From the NCBI RefSeq assembly GCF_021277265.1, contig NZ_JAJSOH010000031.1, positions 1-64,000 of the forward strand: DNA of 64,000 nucleotides. The letters are read 5' to 3'. The DNA comes from Kineosporia rhizophila (GTDB lineage Bacteria > Actinomycetota > Actinomycetes > Actinomycetales > Kineosporiaceae). The notes beneath the pieces were generated by a model. That model saw only the letters and a list, made by a program, of their open reading frames with translations. It was not told the DNA's origin and did no database searches. Shown piece after piece: positions 17,195 through 26,063 of the stretch. The position numbers and the translations under genes were made by a program. Position 1 is the stretch's first letter, and each line of letters starts with the position of its first letter.

Positions 17195-18502
17195 TCAGAC
17201 CCGCCCGGCGTAGGGCATCGCGCCGGAGCTGCGCAGCGGCACAATCCGGATGAACGCGCCGGTGTACGGCGCCTCGATCATCTGACCGCCGCCGACGTAC
17301 ATGGCCACGTGGTGGATGCTCCCCGGATCGCCCCGGTCGGAGCCGAAGAACACCAGGTCTCCCGGGCGCATGCTGCTGTACGAAATGTGCTGCACCGACT
17401 GGTACTGCAGCCGTGAGGAGTGCGGCAGCGAGACGCCGGCCCGGGCCCAGGCCTGCATGGTCAGGCCGGAGCAGTCATAGCTGCCCGGTCCCTCGCCGCC
17501 CCACTGGTACGGCAGTCCGATCCGGCCCTTGGCCCAGTCCACCGCCGAGGATCCGGCCGAGGTGCTTCCGCTCGACGAACCGCCCGACGGGCTCCGGTTC
17601 TCCGGGGATCCCGAGGGTCCAGACGATTCGGGGACCGAACCGCCCTGGTCGCCACGATCGTCCTCAATCTGCTCGTCGGACTGGTTCTTGTCGGCCTGGG
17701 TACCGCTGCGGGACAGGCGTTCGGCCGCCTCCCGGGCCGCGGCCTCCCGGCGCTGCTCGGCCTGGCGGCGCAGGCCCTCCTCCCGCCGGCGCTCGATCTC
17801 GACCGACGTGCGCCGGGCCGCGGCCAGCTCGGCCAGCAGTTCGTTGCGTTGGGCGGTGTCGGCGGCCAGGGCCTGACGCGCGGCCGCCGCCCGCTGTTCG
17901 GCGACCGCCTTGGCCTCGGCCAGGGCGTCGGCCGCGGCCTGGCGCCGCTTCAGCGCCTCCTCGGCCTGTGCGGTGAGGCTGTTGGCCACCACCCGGGCAG
18001 AATCGGCCCGGCGCACGGTGCGCTGCTGCTGGCCGGCCACCACCTGCATCATCGAGGCCCGCTCGAGCACCTGCTCCGGGCCCCTGGGCGAGAACAGGAC
18101 CTCCAGCTCGGCCAGGTTCCCGCCGTTGCGGTAGGCCCGCGCAGCCAGCTTCCCGACCTCCTGCTGAGCGCCGTCCAGCCGCTGTCCGGCGGCCTCGGCC
18201 ACGGCCTGGGCGGCCCGGGCGGCCTTCTCCGCCTCGGCCAGCCGCACCTGGGCCTGGTTGTAGTTCTCGGTGGCCTCGCTCAGCGCCAGCCCGGCGGCCT
18301 CGGCCCGCTGCTGCGACCGGCGCAGCTGGTTCTGGATCGCCTCGACCCGGGCGGCCACCTCGTCGGTGTGCTGCTGGGCCCGGCGGACCTCGTCCTGCCC
18401 CGGGACCGGCTCGTCCGCCGCCGCACTCAGCGCCGGACCACCGACCAGCGCGGCCGCCAGCGTCAGCGCTGCCGCCGTCTGCCGTACCCCTCGTGTGCGC
18501 AT
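17195..18502 (-). CDS. Secreted NlpC/P60 (C40) peptidoglycan endopeptidase
   Basis: A 435-residue RipA-like cell-wall hydrolase. A signal peptide (about 1-29) is followed by a long Ala/Glu/Gln/Arg-rich coiled coil (about 35-260), a Ser/Gly/Pro linker, and a C-terminal NlpC/P60 domain (about 320-435). The catalytic Cys is in YDCSGL and the His in IHHVAMYVG; the third polar residue lies in the segment after GQMIEAP. It probably cuts the D-Glu-mDAP bond at septa, with the coiled coil as an autoinhibitory or docking part. It stands alone, convergent with ppa. Confidence 0.92.
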   Translation of the reverse strand: MRTRGVRQTAAALTLAAALVGGPALSAAADEPVPGQDEVRRAQQHTDEVAARVEAIQNQLRRSQQRAEAAGLALSEATENYNQAQVRLAEAEKAARAAQAVAEAAGQRLDGAQQEVGKLAARAYRNGGNLAELEVLFSPRGPEQVLERASMMQVVAGQQQRTVRRADSARVVANSLTAQAEEALKRRQAAADALAEAKAVAEQRAAAARQALAADTAQRNELLAELAAARRTSVEIERRREEGLRRQAEQRREAAAREAAERLSRSGTQADKNQSDEQIEDDRGDQGGSVPESSGPSGSPENRSPSGGSSSGSTSAGSSAVDWAKGRIGLPYQWGGEGPGSYDCSGLTMQAWARAGVSLPHSSRLQYQSVQHISYSSMRPGDLVFFGSDRGDPGSIHHVAMYVGGGQMIEAPYTGAFIRIVPLRSSGAMPYAGRV

Positions 18503-18619
18503 CTGCTGCCCCTCGCCCGGTTTCCGCGGTGTCCACAGCGGAGTTCGGCACGGGGCGCAATCGGCTTTAGCCCGCCCGGGTGACGGCCGTCAGCCGGCTG
18601 GGTGAGCCCGCAAACGCCA

Positions 18620-18652
18620 CGTGGGCGTCACCTCGAGGAGGTGACGCCCACG
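18620..18652. terminator. Terminator hairpin between the small membrane gene and the NlpC/P60 gene
   Basis: Perfect 15-bp arms (18620-18634, 18638-18652) with a 3-nt loop, placed just after the stop of the 50-residue gene on the minus strand. The T run that follows is weak (GTTT), so it may act as a processing or stability hairpin. Confidence 0.7.
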
Positions 18653-18688
18653 ATTACGGCCGTTGGTCGGACGGCTGCTGGCACCGGG

Positions 18689-18841
18689 TTAGATCCTGGT
18701 GCCGCGACGACCCAGGAGGGCGAGGATCGCGCCGACCACGAGAATGCCGACACCGATGTAGACCAGGATCGTGCCGACGCCGCCGAAGCCGACGACCGCC
18801 AGGACGACACCGACGATGATGAGGATCAGCCACAGAGGCAT
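18689..18841 (-). CDS. Small membrane protein (DUF6131-like)
   Basis: A 50-residue protein made almost wholly of two hydrophobic helices (about residues 3-22 and 24-43), ending in an Arg-rich tail GRRGTRI. ATG 18841 is chosen because GGGAG lies 6 nt upstream; a longer frame from 18877 lacks a ribosome site. It resembles the small DUF6131-type proteins widespread in actinobacteria. Function is unknown. It has its own terminator downstream. Confidence 0.75.
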   Translation of the reverse strand: MPLWLILIIVGVVLAVVGFGGVGTILVYIGVGILVVGAILALLGRRGTRI

Positions 18842-18994
18842 ACAAAGCTCCCAGTCACACGGGAAGGCGTCTTTCACGCCATCCGTTCGTTTTCCGACAC
18901 CAAGATCGAATCACGTCGGGACCGGAGCGGCACGTCGAGATGCACGTTCCGGGGCTGATTTCTCAGATGTCGCGAAATCAGCCCCGTTGCGGCA

Positions 18995-21490
18995 TCATTC
19001 GCCGCACAGGTCGACCAGCAGGCCGAGCATGGTGGCCACCTCCTCGGGCGAGCCCAGCCGGTGCTCGGCCCGGGTCTCCCCCGACCCCACCCGCACGGTC
19101 ACGTCGCCCGCGTCGCCCCGCAGCACCGCGAAGGCCCGCTCGTCGGTCACGTCGTCGCCGGCGTAGAGCACCGCGTCGGCCCCGGTGATCGAGCGCAGCC
19201 GCCGCAGCGCGGTGCCCTTGGTGGTCGAGACCACCGACAGCTCAACCACTTCCTTGCCGTGGGTGAGGTGCACCCCGGGCCAGGTGGCGGGCCCGTCCAG
19301 GGCCTCCTGGGTGGCCGCGGCGGCGACCGGGCGCTCGGCCCGGCGAGTGTGCAGGACCACCCCGGTGGGCTTGGTCTCCACGTGCGTGCCGGGATGCCGG
19401 GCGCTGATCGTCTCCAGCTCGGCGGTCGCCTTGGCCAGCAGGCCGGCCTGGGCCTCGTCGAGCGGGGAGTTCACCGCGGCATCGCCCAGCGGGTCACGGA
19501 ACTCGGCCCCGTGCGAGCCCACCAGGAGCGCCCGGGCCGGCGGCGTGGCCACCCGGACCAGGTCGTCCAGGGTGCGCCCGGAGACCAGGGCGACCCGCAC
19601 CCCGGGCAGGGTGGAGAGCTCGTTCAGGTGCCGCAGGGCGTGCGGCAGCGGCCGGGCCGCGGCCGGGTCGGCCACGATCGGCGAGAGCACGCCGTCGAAG
19701 TCCAGAGCGATCAGCAGCGAGGGGCGCTGCGCGAAACCCTCCAGGGCAGTGACCAGTCCGAGCGAGAGCGGGGGCCGGCGGTCCTCCGGGTCGAGCAGCA
19801 CCAGCGGGTCGTCGAGCACGTGCCCCGGCTCCTCGAGGCCCTCGGTGTCGTCGAGATCCGGCTCGTCCAGGGCGGTTCCGCCCTCGGGCACGAACTCGCC
19901 GTTGGCCCCGACGGTCGCCACCGGCACCGCCTCGGTGGCGTCCTGCTCGGAGCGGGCCTCGGCCTGGATCGCCGAGAGCTCGATCGACTCGGTGGCCGGG
20001 CTGCGCGGGGCGGGCGGAGCCGGCTCGGCCGCCGCCGAGGCCGCGACCTTGAGGAAGGTGGAGGCCCAGCGGGCCACGTCGAACTCGAACACCCGGCGGC
20101 GCATCGCCCGCATCCGGCGGGTGGACTCACGCGGCGAGAGCTGGGCGGCCCGCACGATCGCGGCCTTCATCCCGTCCACGTCGTGCGGGTTGATCAGGAA
20201 CGCCTGCGGCAGCTCGATCGCGGCCCCGGCGAACTCGCTGAGCACCAGCGCACCGCGCTCGTCGTGCCGGGTGGCCACGTACTCCTTGGCCACCAGGTTC
20301 ATCCCGTCGCGCAGGGCGGTGACCAGCATGACGTCGGCGGCCAGGTAGAGGGCGGCGAGCTCCTCGCGGTCCTGCGACTGGTGCAGGTAGTGCACGGCGG
20401 GGTGCCCGAGCTGGCCGTAGTCGCCGTTGATCCGCCCGACCGTGACCTCGACGTCGCGGCGCAGCTTCTCGTACTCCTCGACCCGGTCCCGGCTCGGGGT
20501 GGCCACCTGGACGAACACCGCGTCGGGCGGGCTGAGCACCTCCTCGGCGAACAGCTCCTCCACCGCCTTGAGCCGGTGCAGGATGCCCTTGGTGTAGTCG
20601 AGCCGGTCGACGCCGAGCAGCACCACCTTGGGATCGCCCAGCTCGCGCCGGATCTCGCGGGCCCGCTCCTGGATGTCGGGCCGGCGGCCGAGCTCGTCGA
20701 TCAGCTCGGCGTCGATCGAGATCGGGAACGCGGCCGCCCGCACCTCGCGCGGCGGGTGGTTCTCGGCGCTGCCGAAGCGTGGCTCGGCCGGCAGGTGCAC
20801 CAGGCCGCGGCGGGTGGACAGGCCGTTGCGGCGGCAGGCCCGCAGGAAGTTGTTCGCGTCGGCCGGGCGCTGGAAGCCGAGCTGGTCGGCGCCCAGCAGG
20901 CCGTCGAGGACCTGCCGCCGCCAGGGCAGCTGGGCGAAGATCTCGTAGGGCGGGAACGGGATGTGGTTGAAGAAGCCGATCCGCAGGTCGGGCCGCTGGG
21001 CCCGGAGCATCTGCGGGACCAGCAGCAACTGGTAGTCCTGCACCCAGACCAGCGCGTTCTCGGCCGAGTACCGGGCCGCCATGTCGGCGAACCGGCGGTT
21101 GACCCGCACGTAGGCCTCCCACCAGTGCCGGTGGAACTGCGGCTGGGCGATCACGTCGTGGAACAGCGGCCAGAGCGTGCCGTTGGACATGCCCTCGTAG
21201 TAGTCCTCGACGTCGGACTTGCTCAGCTCGACCGGGATCAGCTGGATACCGCGCGCCTCGAACGGCTCGGGCGCGTCTCCTGGCGCCCCGGTCCACCCGA
21301 CCCAGGCCCCGGCGTTGCGCTGCATCACCGGCTCGAGGGCCGAGACCAGGCCGCCCGGGCTGGGCTTCCAGGTGGTGCTGCCGTCGGGGTTGGTCTGCCG
21401 GTCGACGGGGAGCCGGTTCGCGACCACCACGAGATCACTGAGTTGACTGGGCTGCTGGGGCTGGGGCTGCTCGGGCTGCTCCTGCGACAC
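18995..21490 (-). CDS. otsAB: Trehalose-6-phosphate synthase / phosphatase fusion (OtsA-OtsB)
   Basis: An 831-residue fusion catalysing both steps of OtsAB trehalose synthesis. The GT20 synthase covers about residues 18-485 (VVVANRLPV, GTLWPLFHD, GVDRLDYTKGI, RDGMNLVAKEYV). An acidic linker of about 110 residues follows, then a HAD-type trehalose-6-phosphatase (LDFDGVLSPIV nucleophile motif, SGRTLDDL, GSHGAEFRD, GDDVTDERAF). The phosphatase motif has Val where Thr is usual (DFDGV), but both catalytic Asp remain. GTG 21490 has AGGAAGG at 8 nt; upstream in-frame ATGs (about 21526 and 21577) lack ribosome sites. Fusion is known in eukaryotes and some bacteria; separate genes are common in actinomycetes. 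Confidence 0.9.
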   Translation of the reverse strand: MSQEQPEQPQPQQPSQLSDLVVVANRLPVDRQTNPDGSTTWKPSPGGLVSALEPVMQRNAGAWVGWTGAPGDAPEPFEARGIQLIPVELSKSDVEDYYEGMSNGTLWPLFHDVIAQPQFHRHWWEAYVRVNRRFADMAARYSAENALVWVQDYQLLLVPQMLRAQRPDLRIGFFNHIPFPPYEIFAQLPWRRQVLDGLLGADQLGFQRPADANNFLRACRRNGLSTRRGLVHLPAEPRFGSAENHPPREVRAAAFPISIDAELIDELGRRPDIQERAREIRRELGDPKVVLLGVDRLDYTKGILHRLKAVEELFAEEVLSPPDAVFVQVATPSRDRVEEYEKLRRDVEVTVGRINGDYGQLGHPAVHYLHQSQDREELAALYLAADVMLVTALRDGMNLVAKEYVATRHDERGALVLSEFAGAAIELPQAFLINPHDVDGMKAAIVRAAQLSPRESTRRMRAMRRRVFEFDVARWASTFLKVAASAAAEPAPPAPRSPATESIELSAIQAEARSEQDATEAVPVATVGANGEFVPEGGTALDEPDLDDTEGLEEPGHVLDDPLVLLDPEDRRPPLSLGLVTALEGFAQRPSLLIALDFDGVLSPIVADPAAARPLPHALRHLNELSTLPGVRVALVSGRTLDDLVRVATPPARALLVGSHGAEFRDPLGDAAVNSPLDEAQAGLLAKATAELETISARHPGTHVETKPTGVVLHTRRAERPVAAAATQEALDGPATWPGVHLTHGKEVVELSVVSTTKGTALRRLRSITGADAVLYAGDDVTDERAFAVLRGDAGDVTVRVGSGETRAEHRLGSPEEVATMLGLLVDLCGE

Positions 21491-21802
21491 GGGGTCGGCC
21501 TTCCTGGTCAGGTCCTCGGTCCGCATGTCAGACGCACACCGGGTGACGGAAAGGAACCTCACCCTTCGTGACGTCATTCACGCCTTGTAACCCTAGGCAC
21601 GTTGGGCATCGCACGCCTCCTGGAGGGGCGTGGCACTTGTCTCGCCCTTCCGCGAGTTTAATCCGATTTCGACCGTATTGCGTGGCTAAAATCGCCCGCC
21701 CTCGCGGCCAGGCTCGGCAACGTCATCATGGGCGATCACGGAGCGCGACCGGACAAGGGCTCGCCGGGGGCCGGAACGGCGCACCGGGCGTACCTTTCCC
21801 CG
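21491..21802. promoter_or_regulatory. Divergent intergenic region with candidate -10 box
   Basis: It separates otsAB and the dehydrogenase gene. An A+T-rich patch (21655-21695) contains TAAAAT at 21687-21692, a good actinobacterial -10 for plus-strand transcription with a leader of about 100 nt. No -35 of good quality was found, and no clear promoter for otsAB. Confidence 0.35.
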
Positions 21803-22672
21803 GTGACCGAACCCGAAGAGAAGCATCCCGTCGTCGCTCTGCTCGGCACCGGAATCATGGGCCTGGCCATGGGCCGGAACATCGCCCGGGCCGGCCTGCC
21901 GCTGCGGGCCTGGAACCGCACCACCGCCAAGGCCGAGCCGCTGGGACAGGACGGGGCCACCGTCGCCGCAACGGCCGCCGAGGCGGTCGAGGGGGCCGGC
22001 ATCGTCGTCACCATGCTGTTCGACGCCGACAGCGTGGCCGAGGCGATCGCCCAGGCCGCTCCGGGCCTCGCTGCCGGCACGGTGTGGCTGCAGACCAGCA
22101 CGGTCGGCGTCGAGGGCAACGACCGGCTGGCCGCCCTGGCCGCGGAGCACGACCTGGTCTACGTCGACGCCCCGGTGCTGGGCACCAAGGCGCCGGCCGA
22201 GCAGGGCACCCTCACCGTGCTGGCCTCCGGCCCCGAAGCAGCCCGGGCCACCGTGACGCCGGTGCTCGACGCGATCGGCGCCAAGACGCTGTGGGTGGGC
22301 GAGGCCGGAGCGGGGACCCGGCTGAAGCTGGTGGCCAACGGCTGGGTCCAGACCGTGACCGTGGGCGTGGCCCAGGCGCTGCGCACCGCCGAGGCGTTCG
22401 GGCTGGACCCCGCGCTGTTCCTGGAGGCGGTGAAGGGCGGCGCGGTGGACGCGCCCTACGTGCAACTGAAGGGTGCGGCCATGCTGTCGGGCTCGTTCGA
22501 GCCGTCGTTCGCGCTCAGCGGTGCCCTGAAGGACGCCGAGCTGATCGAGGACGGGGCCCGCGCGGCGGGTGCCGACCCCGGCATCGTCACCGTGGTCCGC
22601 GAAGCCTTCCGCCAGGCACAGGAGGACGGGCACGGCGACAAGGACATGTCGGCCGTCTACCTGACCTCCTGA
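21803..22672 (+). CDS. NAD(P)-dependent beta-hydroxyacid dehydrogenase family protein
   Basis: A 289-residue member of the 3-hydroxyisobutyrate/6-phosphogluconate dehydrogenase family. It has the Rossmann GTGIMGLAMGRN motif at the N-terminus, TSTVG and DAPVLGTKAPAEQGTL substrate-loop segments, and the catalytic Lys in GAGTRLKLVANGW. GTG 21803 gives the usual family length; ATG 21728 would add 25 unlike residues. The acid substrate cannot be told; such proteins range from tartronate semialdehyde reductases to imine reductases. A stop-rich tail and a hairpin follow. Confidence 0.85.
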   Translation: MTEPEEKHPVVALLGTGIMGLAMGRNIARAGLPLRAWNRTTAKAEPLGQDGATVAATAAEAVEGAGIVVTMLFDADSVAEAIAQAAPGLAAGTVWLQTSTVGVEGNDRLAALAAEHDLVYVDAPVLGTKAPAEQGTLTVLASGPEAARATVTPVLDAIGAKTLWVGEAGAGTRLKLVANGWVQTVTVGVAQALRTAEAFGLDPALFLEAVKGGAVDAPYVQLKGAAMLSGSFEPSFALSGALKDAELIEDGARAAGADPGIVTVVREAFRQAQEDGHGDKDMSAVYLTS

Positions 22673-22738
22673 CCTGCCGGCCTGACCTCATGACCGGCCG
22701 GCCTGAGTTCGCGACCGCCGCCCTGAGTTCCTGACCGC

Positions 22739-22771
22739 GCGAGGGTGGGGCCCCACCGGCCCCGCCCTCGC
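22739..22771. terminator. Terminator hairpin between convergent genes
   Basis: Arms of 14 bp (22739-22752 and 22758-22771) pair with a single G-T wobble around a short loop. It lies between the convergent dehydrogenase and DUF4832 genes and could serve both. No T tract is obvious. Confidence 0.65.
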
Positions 22772-22805
22772 TCCCCCACCCCACTCCGCGCCTACCCCAC
22801 CGCGT

Positions 22806-24230
22806 CTACTCCACGGTGATCGTCTGCCGCAGGTCGTTCAGGCCGGTCGTGGCGTTCCAGGTGCCCTCGTTCGCCGTGCGGATCGCATACCGCGGATCGT
22901 CTGCCGTGGTCTCGTCGGACGCCGGGACCGAGAGATAGGCCCGGTAGGAACCGGCCGGCAAACCCTCCACCGACGCAGTCAGCTCGACCGTCTCCCCCGC
23001 CGCCCACGTCCTCACATCGGCATCTGCCTCGAACTCGACCGTGTGCCGGGCATCCCCGTCCACCAGCACCAGCCGGGCCTGCCGCGGGTTGTAGGGGGCG
23101 GCCCAGCCGTCGTTACGCACCCCCACCCAGACCTGGCTGGTGCCGTCGTCCTTGGCCGTGACCGTGCTCTCGGTGAGCACGAACCGGTAGCCCAGCCGGC
23201 GCTGCGTCTCGGCCAGCCCCTCCGCTCCCCAGGAGTCGAGCACCTCGGTCTGGTAGTCGCGGTTGAGGTAGCTGAAGTGGTAGCGCTCCATCTCGGCCGA
23301 GGCGCTCTCCCACTCCGAACGCGGCGCGTTCAGCGCACACGTCTCGCCGCCCATCGGCACGTGTTTCGTCTCGGCGGCCAGGTACTCCTGGTCGAGCGTG
23401 ATCGGGTCGGACAGGAAGGTGCCGAAGTCGTCCTCCGAGGCCAGGAAGCAGTCGTTGTGGTGGCCGGTCCGGGCGGCGTCGGAGCCGCTGCCGGCCTCCT
23501 CGGCCGCAAGTGCGTTCTCGGCGCCGCTGCCGGTGCCGAGGGCCTTCTGCTTGGCGTTCATGTAGCGGACCTGCACCATGCGCTCGTCCGGCACCGCGTC
23601 GAGCAGGGCCTTCAGCACCGCCGAGCGTTTGTCCCAGTCGGCCTCGGTGAGCTGCCAGGGCCGGCTCGGGTCGGAGGCGAAGTGGTCGGTGTAGTAGCCC
23701 TCGCCCCAGAGCCCGACGAAGCCCTGCTGGACCGCCGCGATCACGTCGGCGTGTTCGTGGAACAGGGGTTTCAGCTGCGCGATGTGGGCGAGCACGACGT
23801 TCAGCGGGGCGTCGCCGAAGGGCGGCTCGTAGGGCCCGGCCCCGCCCTGCACGTAGGCGAACCGGGTGATCAGCGAGATGCCCTGCTGGCGGGCCGTGTT
23901 CAGGTCGGCCTCGACCAGCTCGAGGAACTTCGCGTCGAGAGTCTCGGTGGCGGCGAACTTCTCCAGGTAGAACACCCGCATCACCTGGGTGATGCCCTGC
24001 TCGCGGTACTCGGCCAGGTCGTCGGCCGAGAGCGGGGAGAAGCCGGATCCGTCGGCCCGGTAGTGCGTTTCGAGGTGTTTGTAGAAGCCCCGCTCGGGGT
24101 TGGCGATGTCGGCCCCGCTCGCCTCGTAGGTCACGGCCTGCGGCTCGGCGGCGGTGGCGGAGACGGCCAGGCCCCCGCACAGCGCCAGAGCCGCTACCGC
24201 ACCGGCCATTGCACGTTTCCGGAACAACAT
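22806..24230 (-). CDS. Secreted DUF4874/DUF4832 glycosidase-like protein
   Basis: A 474-residue secreted protein with a clear signal peptide (residues 1-28, MLFRKR then a hydrophobic stretch and ATAAE). Residues about 30-215 match DUF4874, starting with ADIANPERGFYKH and containing RFAYVQGG and GLWGEGYYTDHF, in the style of a TIM-barrel glycoside hydrolase. The C-terminal half (about 250-470) matches DUF4832, including a beta-sandwich with a WVGVRNDGWAAPYNPR strand. Such proteins occur with polysaccharide degradation, but activity is not established. It stands alone. Confidence 0.8.
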   Translation of the reverse strand: MLFRKRAMAGAVAALALCGGLAVSATAAEPQAVTYEASGADIANPERGFYKHLETHYRADGSGFSPLSADDLAEYREQGITQVMRVFYLEKFAATETLDAKFLELVEADLNTARQQGISLITRFAYVQGGAGPYEPPFGDAPLNVVLAHIAQLKPLFHEHADVIAAVQQGFVGLWGEGYYTDHFASDPSRPWQLTEADWDKRSAVLKALLDAVPDERMVQVRYMNAKQKALGTGSGAENALAAEEAGSGSDAARTGHHNDCFLASEDDFGTFLSDPITLDQEYLAAETKHVPMGGETCALNAPRSEWESASAEMERYHFSYLNRDYQTEVLDSWGAEGLAETQRRLGYRFVLTESTVTAKDDGTSQVWVGVRNDGWAAPYNPRQARLVLVDGDARHTVEFEADADVRTWAAGETVELTASVEGLPAGSYRAYLSVPASDETTADDPRYAIRTANEGTWNATTGLNDLRQTITVE

Positions 24231-24349
24231 GCCGTAGATCGTGTCCGGGCCGCGGTTCAGGGTGAGTCAGAAGGGCGTTAAGGACAGACCCGGGGATGAT
24301 GGAGCCCGACACCCCCGCGACATCCGACATCCGAGCGAGAAGGAACGGC

Positions 24350-24817
24350 ATGCCCACGATTGCCACCGCCAAGCGCGTGGAACTCGACGAACTGCTGGAG
24401 TTCATCCGTCCGCGGCACCGGGCCACGCTGGTCACCACCCGCGCCGACGGCAGCCCGCAGCTGTCACTGGTCACCTGCGGGGTGGACAGCGCGGGCCGGA
24501 TCGTGATCTCGACCTACCCCGAGCGGGCCAAGGCGATCAACCTGCGGCGCCGCCCCAGCGCCTCGGTGTGCATCCAGTCGGACGACTGGAACGGCGCCTA
24601 CGTGCAGGTCGACGGCGAGGCCGAGGTGATCGACCTGCCCGACTCGGTGGAGCCGCTGGTCGAGTACTTCCGCTGCATCTCCGGCGAGCACCCGGACTGG
24701 GACGAGTACCGGGCCGCCATGGTCAAGCAGGGCAAGTCGCTGATCCGGATCACCCCGCAGCGCTGGGGGCCGATCGCCACCGGCGGGTTCCCGCCCGGTC
24801 GCGCCCCCCAGAGCTGA
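24350..24817 (+). CDS. PPOX-class F420/FMN-dependent oxidoreductase
   Basis: A 155-residue split-barrel flavoprotein of the pyridoxamine-5-phosphate-oxidase-like family. Visible are LATLVTTRADGSPQ-type opening strands, ISTYPERAKAINLRRRP and a C-terminal RITPQRWGPIATGG. ATG 24350 has AAGGA at 6 nt, so the longer frame from 24296 is not used. Actinobacterial members of this type use F420 or FMN to reduce unknown substrates. It is divergent from the DUF4832 gene and convergent with the haem oxygenase gene. Confidence 0.8.
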   Translation: MPTIATAKRVELDELLEFIRPRHRATLVTTRADGSPQLSLVTCGVDSAGRIVISTYPERAKAINLRRRPSASVCIQSDDWNGAYVQVDGEAEVIDLPDSVEPLVEYFRCISGEHPDWDEYRAAMVKQGKSLIRITPQRWGPIATGGFPPGRAPQS

Positions 24818-24831
24818 CCACTACGAACCAG

Positions 24832-24869
24832 AACCTGTGGACGTTCGTGGCCACGAACGTCCACAGGTT
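24832..24869. terminator. Perfect 38-bp palindrome between convergent genes
   Basis: Two 19-bp arms (24832-24850 and 24851-24869) are exact reverse complements with no spacer. It lies 14 bp after the plus-strand oxidoreductase stop and 5 bp beyond the minus-strand mhuD stop, so it probably ends both. The flank GCAGTTC resembles other terminators here. Confidence 0.8.
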
Positions 24870-24874
24870 GCAGT

Positions 24875-25186
24875 TCACGCCTCGGTCACCACCTCGAAGG
24901 CCCAGATGCTCGACCCGGTGGCCGCCGGCCCGTCGTTCGTCGGGCGCGAGGCGCCCTGGTGGCCGCTCTGGAACGCCTGCGAGGACTGCCAGGCGTCGAA
25001 GTCCTCCCGGGTCTTCCAGCGGGTGTAGACCAGGTACTGGTCGGTGCCCTCGACCGGGCGCAGCAGCTCGAAGTGCTCGAAGCCGGCCTGGTTCTCCACC
25101 ATCCCGGCGCGGTTGGAGAACCGCTGCTCGAGGACCTCGCCGCGCCCACCCGGCACGGTCAGCACGTTGATGACCACATAAGACAT
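24875..25186 (-). CDS. mhuD: MhuD-type haem-degrading monooxygenase (ABM fold)
   Basis: A 103-residue ferredoxin-like-fold monooxygenase. It aligns over its whole length with mycobacterial MhuD: the N-terminal VVINVLTVP strand, RFSNRAGMVENQAGFEHFELLRPV, and YLVYTRWKTREDFDAWQ. The residues MhuD uses for haem are all present: Asn7, Arg22, Trp66 and an axial-type His at 76 (75 in MhuD). It should cleave haem and release iron, as mycobilin-type or related products. It has its own transcription unit; the gene upstream diverges. Confidence 0.83.
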   Translation of the reverse strand: MSYVVINVLTVPGGRGEVLEQRFSNRAGMVENQAGFEHFELLRPVEGTDQYLVYTRWKTREDFDAWQSSQAFQSGHQGASRPTNDGPAATGSSIWAFEVVTEA

Positions 25187-25272
25187 GGCCTCATCCTCTT
25201 ACACGGCGCGCTCGCCGAGGTAGGCACCCGCCATGAGCCGGCGCTGAGACCGGCCCTCTAGAGTTCGTTGCC

Positions 25273-25635
25273 GTGAGCAGCATTCTCTCCGGCCTGGTGA
25301 TCGCCCTGGGCCTGGTCACCGCGGTCTGGAGCGCGATCCTGTTCGCCCGGGCCCGGCGGGCCAGCAACACCATGCTGCTGGTGCTGCTCGCCCTCGAGGT
25401 GCTGCTGCTGGTCCAGCTGATCGTGGCGATCGTCCGGGTGGCCGGGGGCGAGCGGCCGGACGAGACCGCCACCTTCGTCGCCTATGCGGCCAGTGAGCTG
25501 CTGATCCTGCCGGCTGGGGTGTTCTGGTCGGCGACCGACCGCTCGCGCACCAGCGTCCTGGTCATCTTCGTCGTCTGCTTTGCCGTGGCCGTGATGACGG
25601 CCCGGATGTTTCAGATCTGGAGCACCGTCGGGTGA
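25273..25635 (+). CDS. Small four-helix membrane protein
   Basis: A 120-residue protein with four hydrophobic segments (about residues 4-24, 33-53, 68-86, 92-112). It has the pattern of paired actinobacterial integral membrane proteins of unknown function. GTG 25273 begins just after the upstream gene region, with 86 bp from the divergent mhuD start. It overlaps the next gene by GTGA, so the two are coupled and the products probably interact. Confidence 0.65.
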   Translation: MSSILSGLVIALGLVTAVWSAILFARARRASNTMLLVLLALEVLLLVQLIVAIVRVAGGERPDETATFVAYAASELLILPAGVFWSATDRSRTSVLVIFVVCFAVAVMTARMFQIWSTVG

Positions 25636-26045
25636 ATGAGTCAACCCGTACCTCGGGACCGGGCCGTCTGCTGGTCGCCGTCTACGCCGTCTTCGCCCTG
25701 GCCGCCTGCTCGCGGGCGATCGTGCAGCTGGCCACCAAGTTCGACGAGGCGCCGCTGGCCTACCTGCTCTCGCTGGTCTCCGGCGTGGTCTACGTGATCG
25801 CCACGCTGGCCCTGGCCCGCCCCGGCCCCACCTGGCGCCGGGTGGCCCTGGGCACCTGCACCTTCGAGCTGGTCGGGGTGCTCGCGGTCGGGATCCTGAC
25901 GCTGCTCGACGACGGCGACTTCCCGGACGAGACGGTCTGGTCGAACTTCGGCCAGGGCTACGCCTTCATCCCGCTGGTGCTGCCCGTGCTGGGCCTGTAC
26001 TGGCTGCGCCGCACCGCGGCGGCCGACCGCCGGCCGCAGGAGTAG
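25632..26045 (+). CDS. Small membrane protein, coupled to the preceding gene
   Basis: A 137-residue protein with about four hydrophobic segments (residues 13-32, 42-62, 70-92, 105-124) and a basic C-terminus. The GTG overlaps the upstream stop (GTGA at 25632-25635). The first lines resemble a lipoprotein-like LAACS, but this lies within a membrane helix, so a lipid anchor is unlikely. Function is not known. It is convergent with the tRNA gene. Confidence 0.65.
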   Translation: MNESTRTSGPGRLLVAVYAVFALAACSRAIVQLATKFDEAPLAYLLSLVSGVVYVIATLALARPGPTWRRVALGTCTFELVGVLAVGILTLLDDGDFPDETVWSNFGQGYAFIPLVLPVLGLYWLRRTAAADRRPQE

Positions 26046-26063
26046 CGCGGCGGTGAGGCTGGG

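Noticed and set aside
18503..18619. c-di-AMP (ydaO) riboswitch before the NlpC/P60 gene
   Set aside because: Such genes often have this riboswitch in actinomycetes, but the conserved core segments could not be found in the short upstream region.
19061..21571. Long plus-strand open frame opposite otsAB
   Set aside because: The translation is His/Gly/Arg-rich with no domain, typical of the antisense of a high-G+C gene. The OtsA and OtsB motifs are all on the minus strand.
25632..25760. Lipoprotein signal (LAACS) in the second small membrane protein
   Set aside because: The segment is part of the first membrane helix and lies rather deep; the protein has several further TMs, so a lipid anchor is unlikely.
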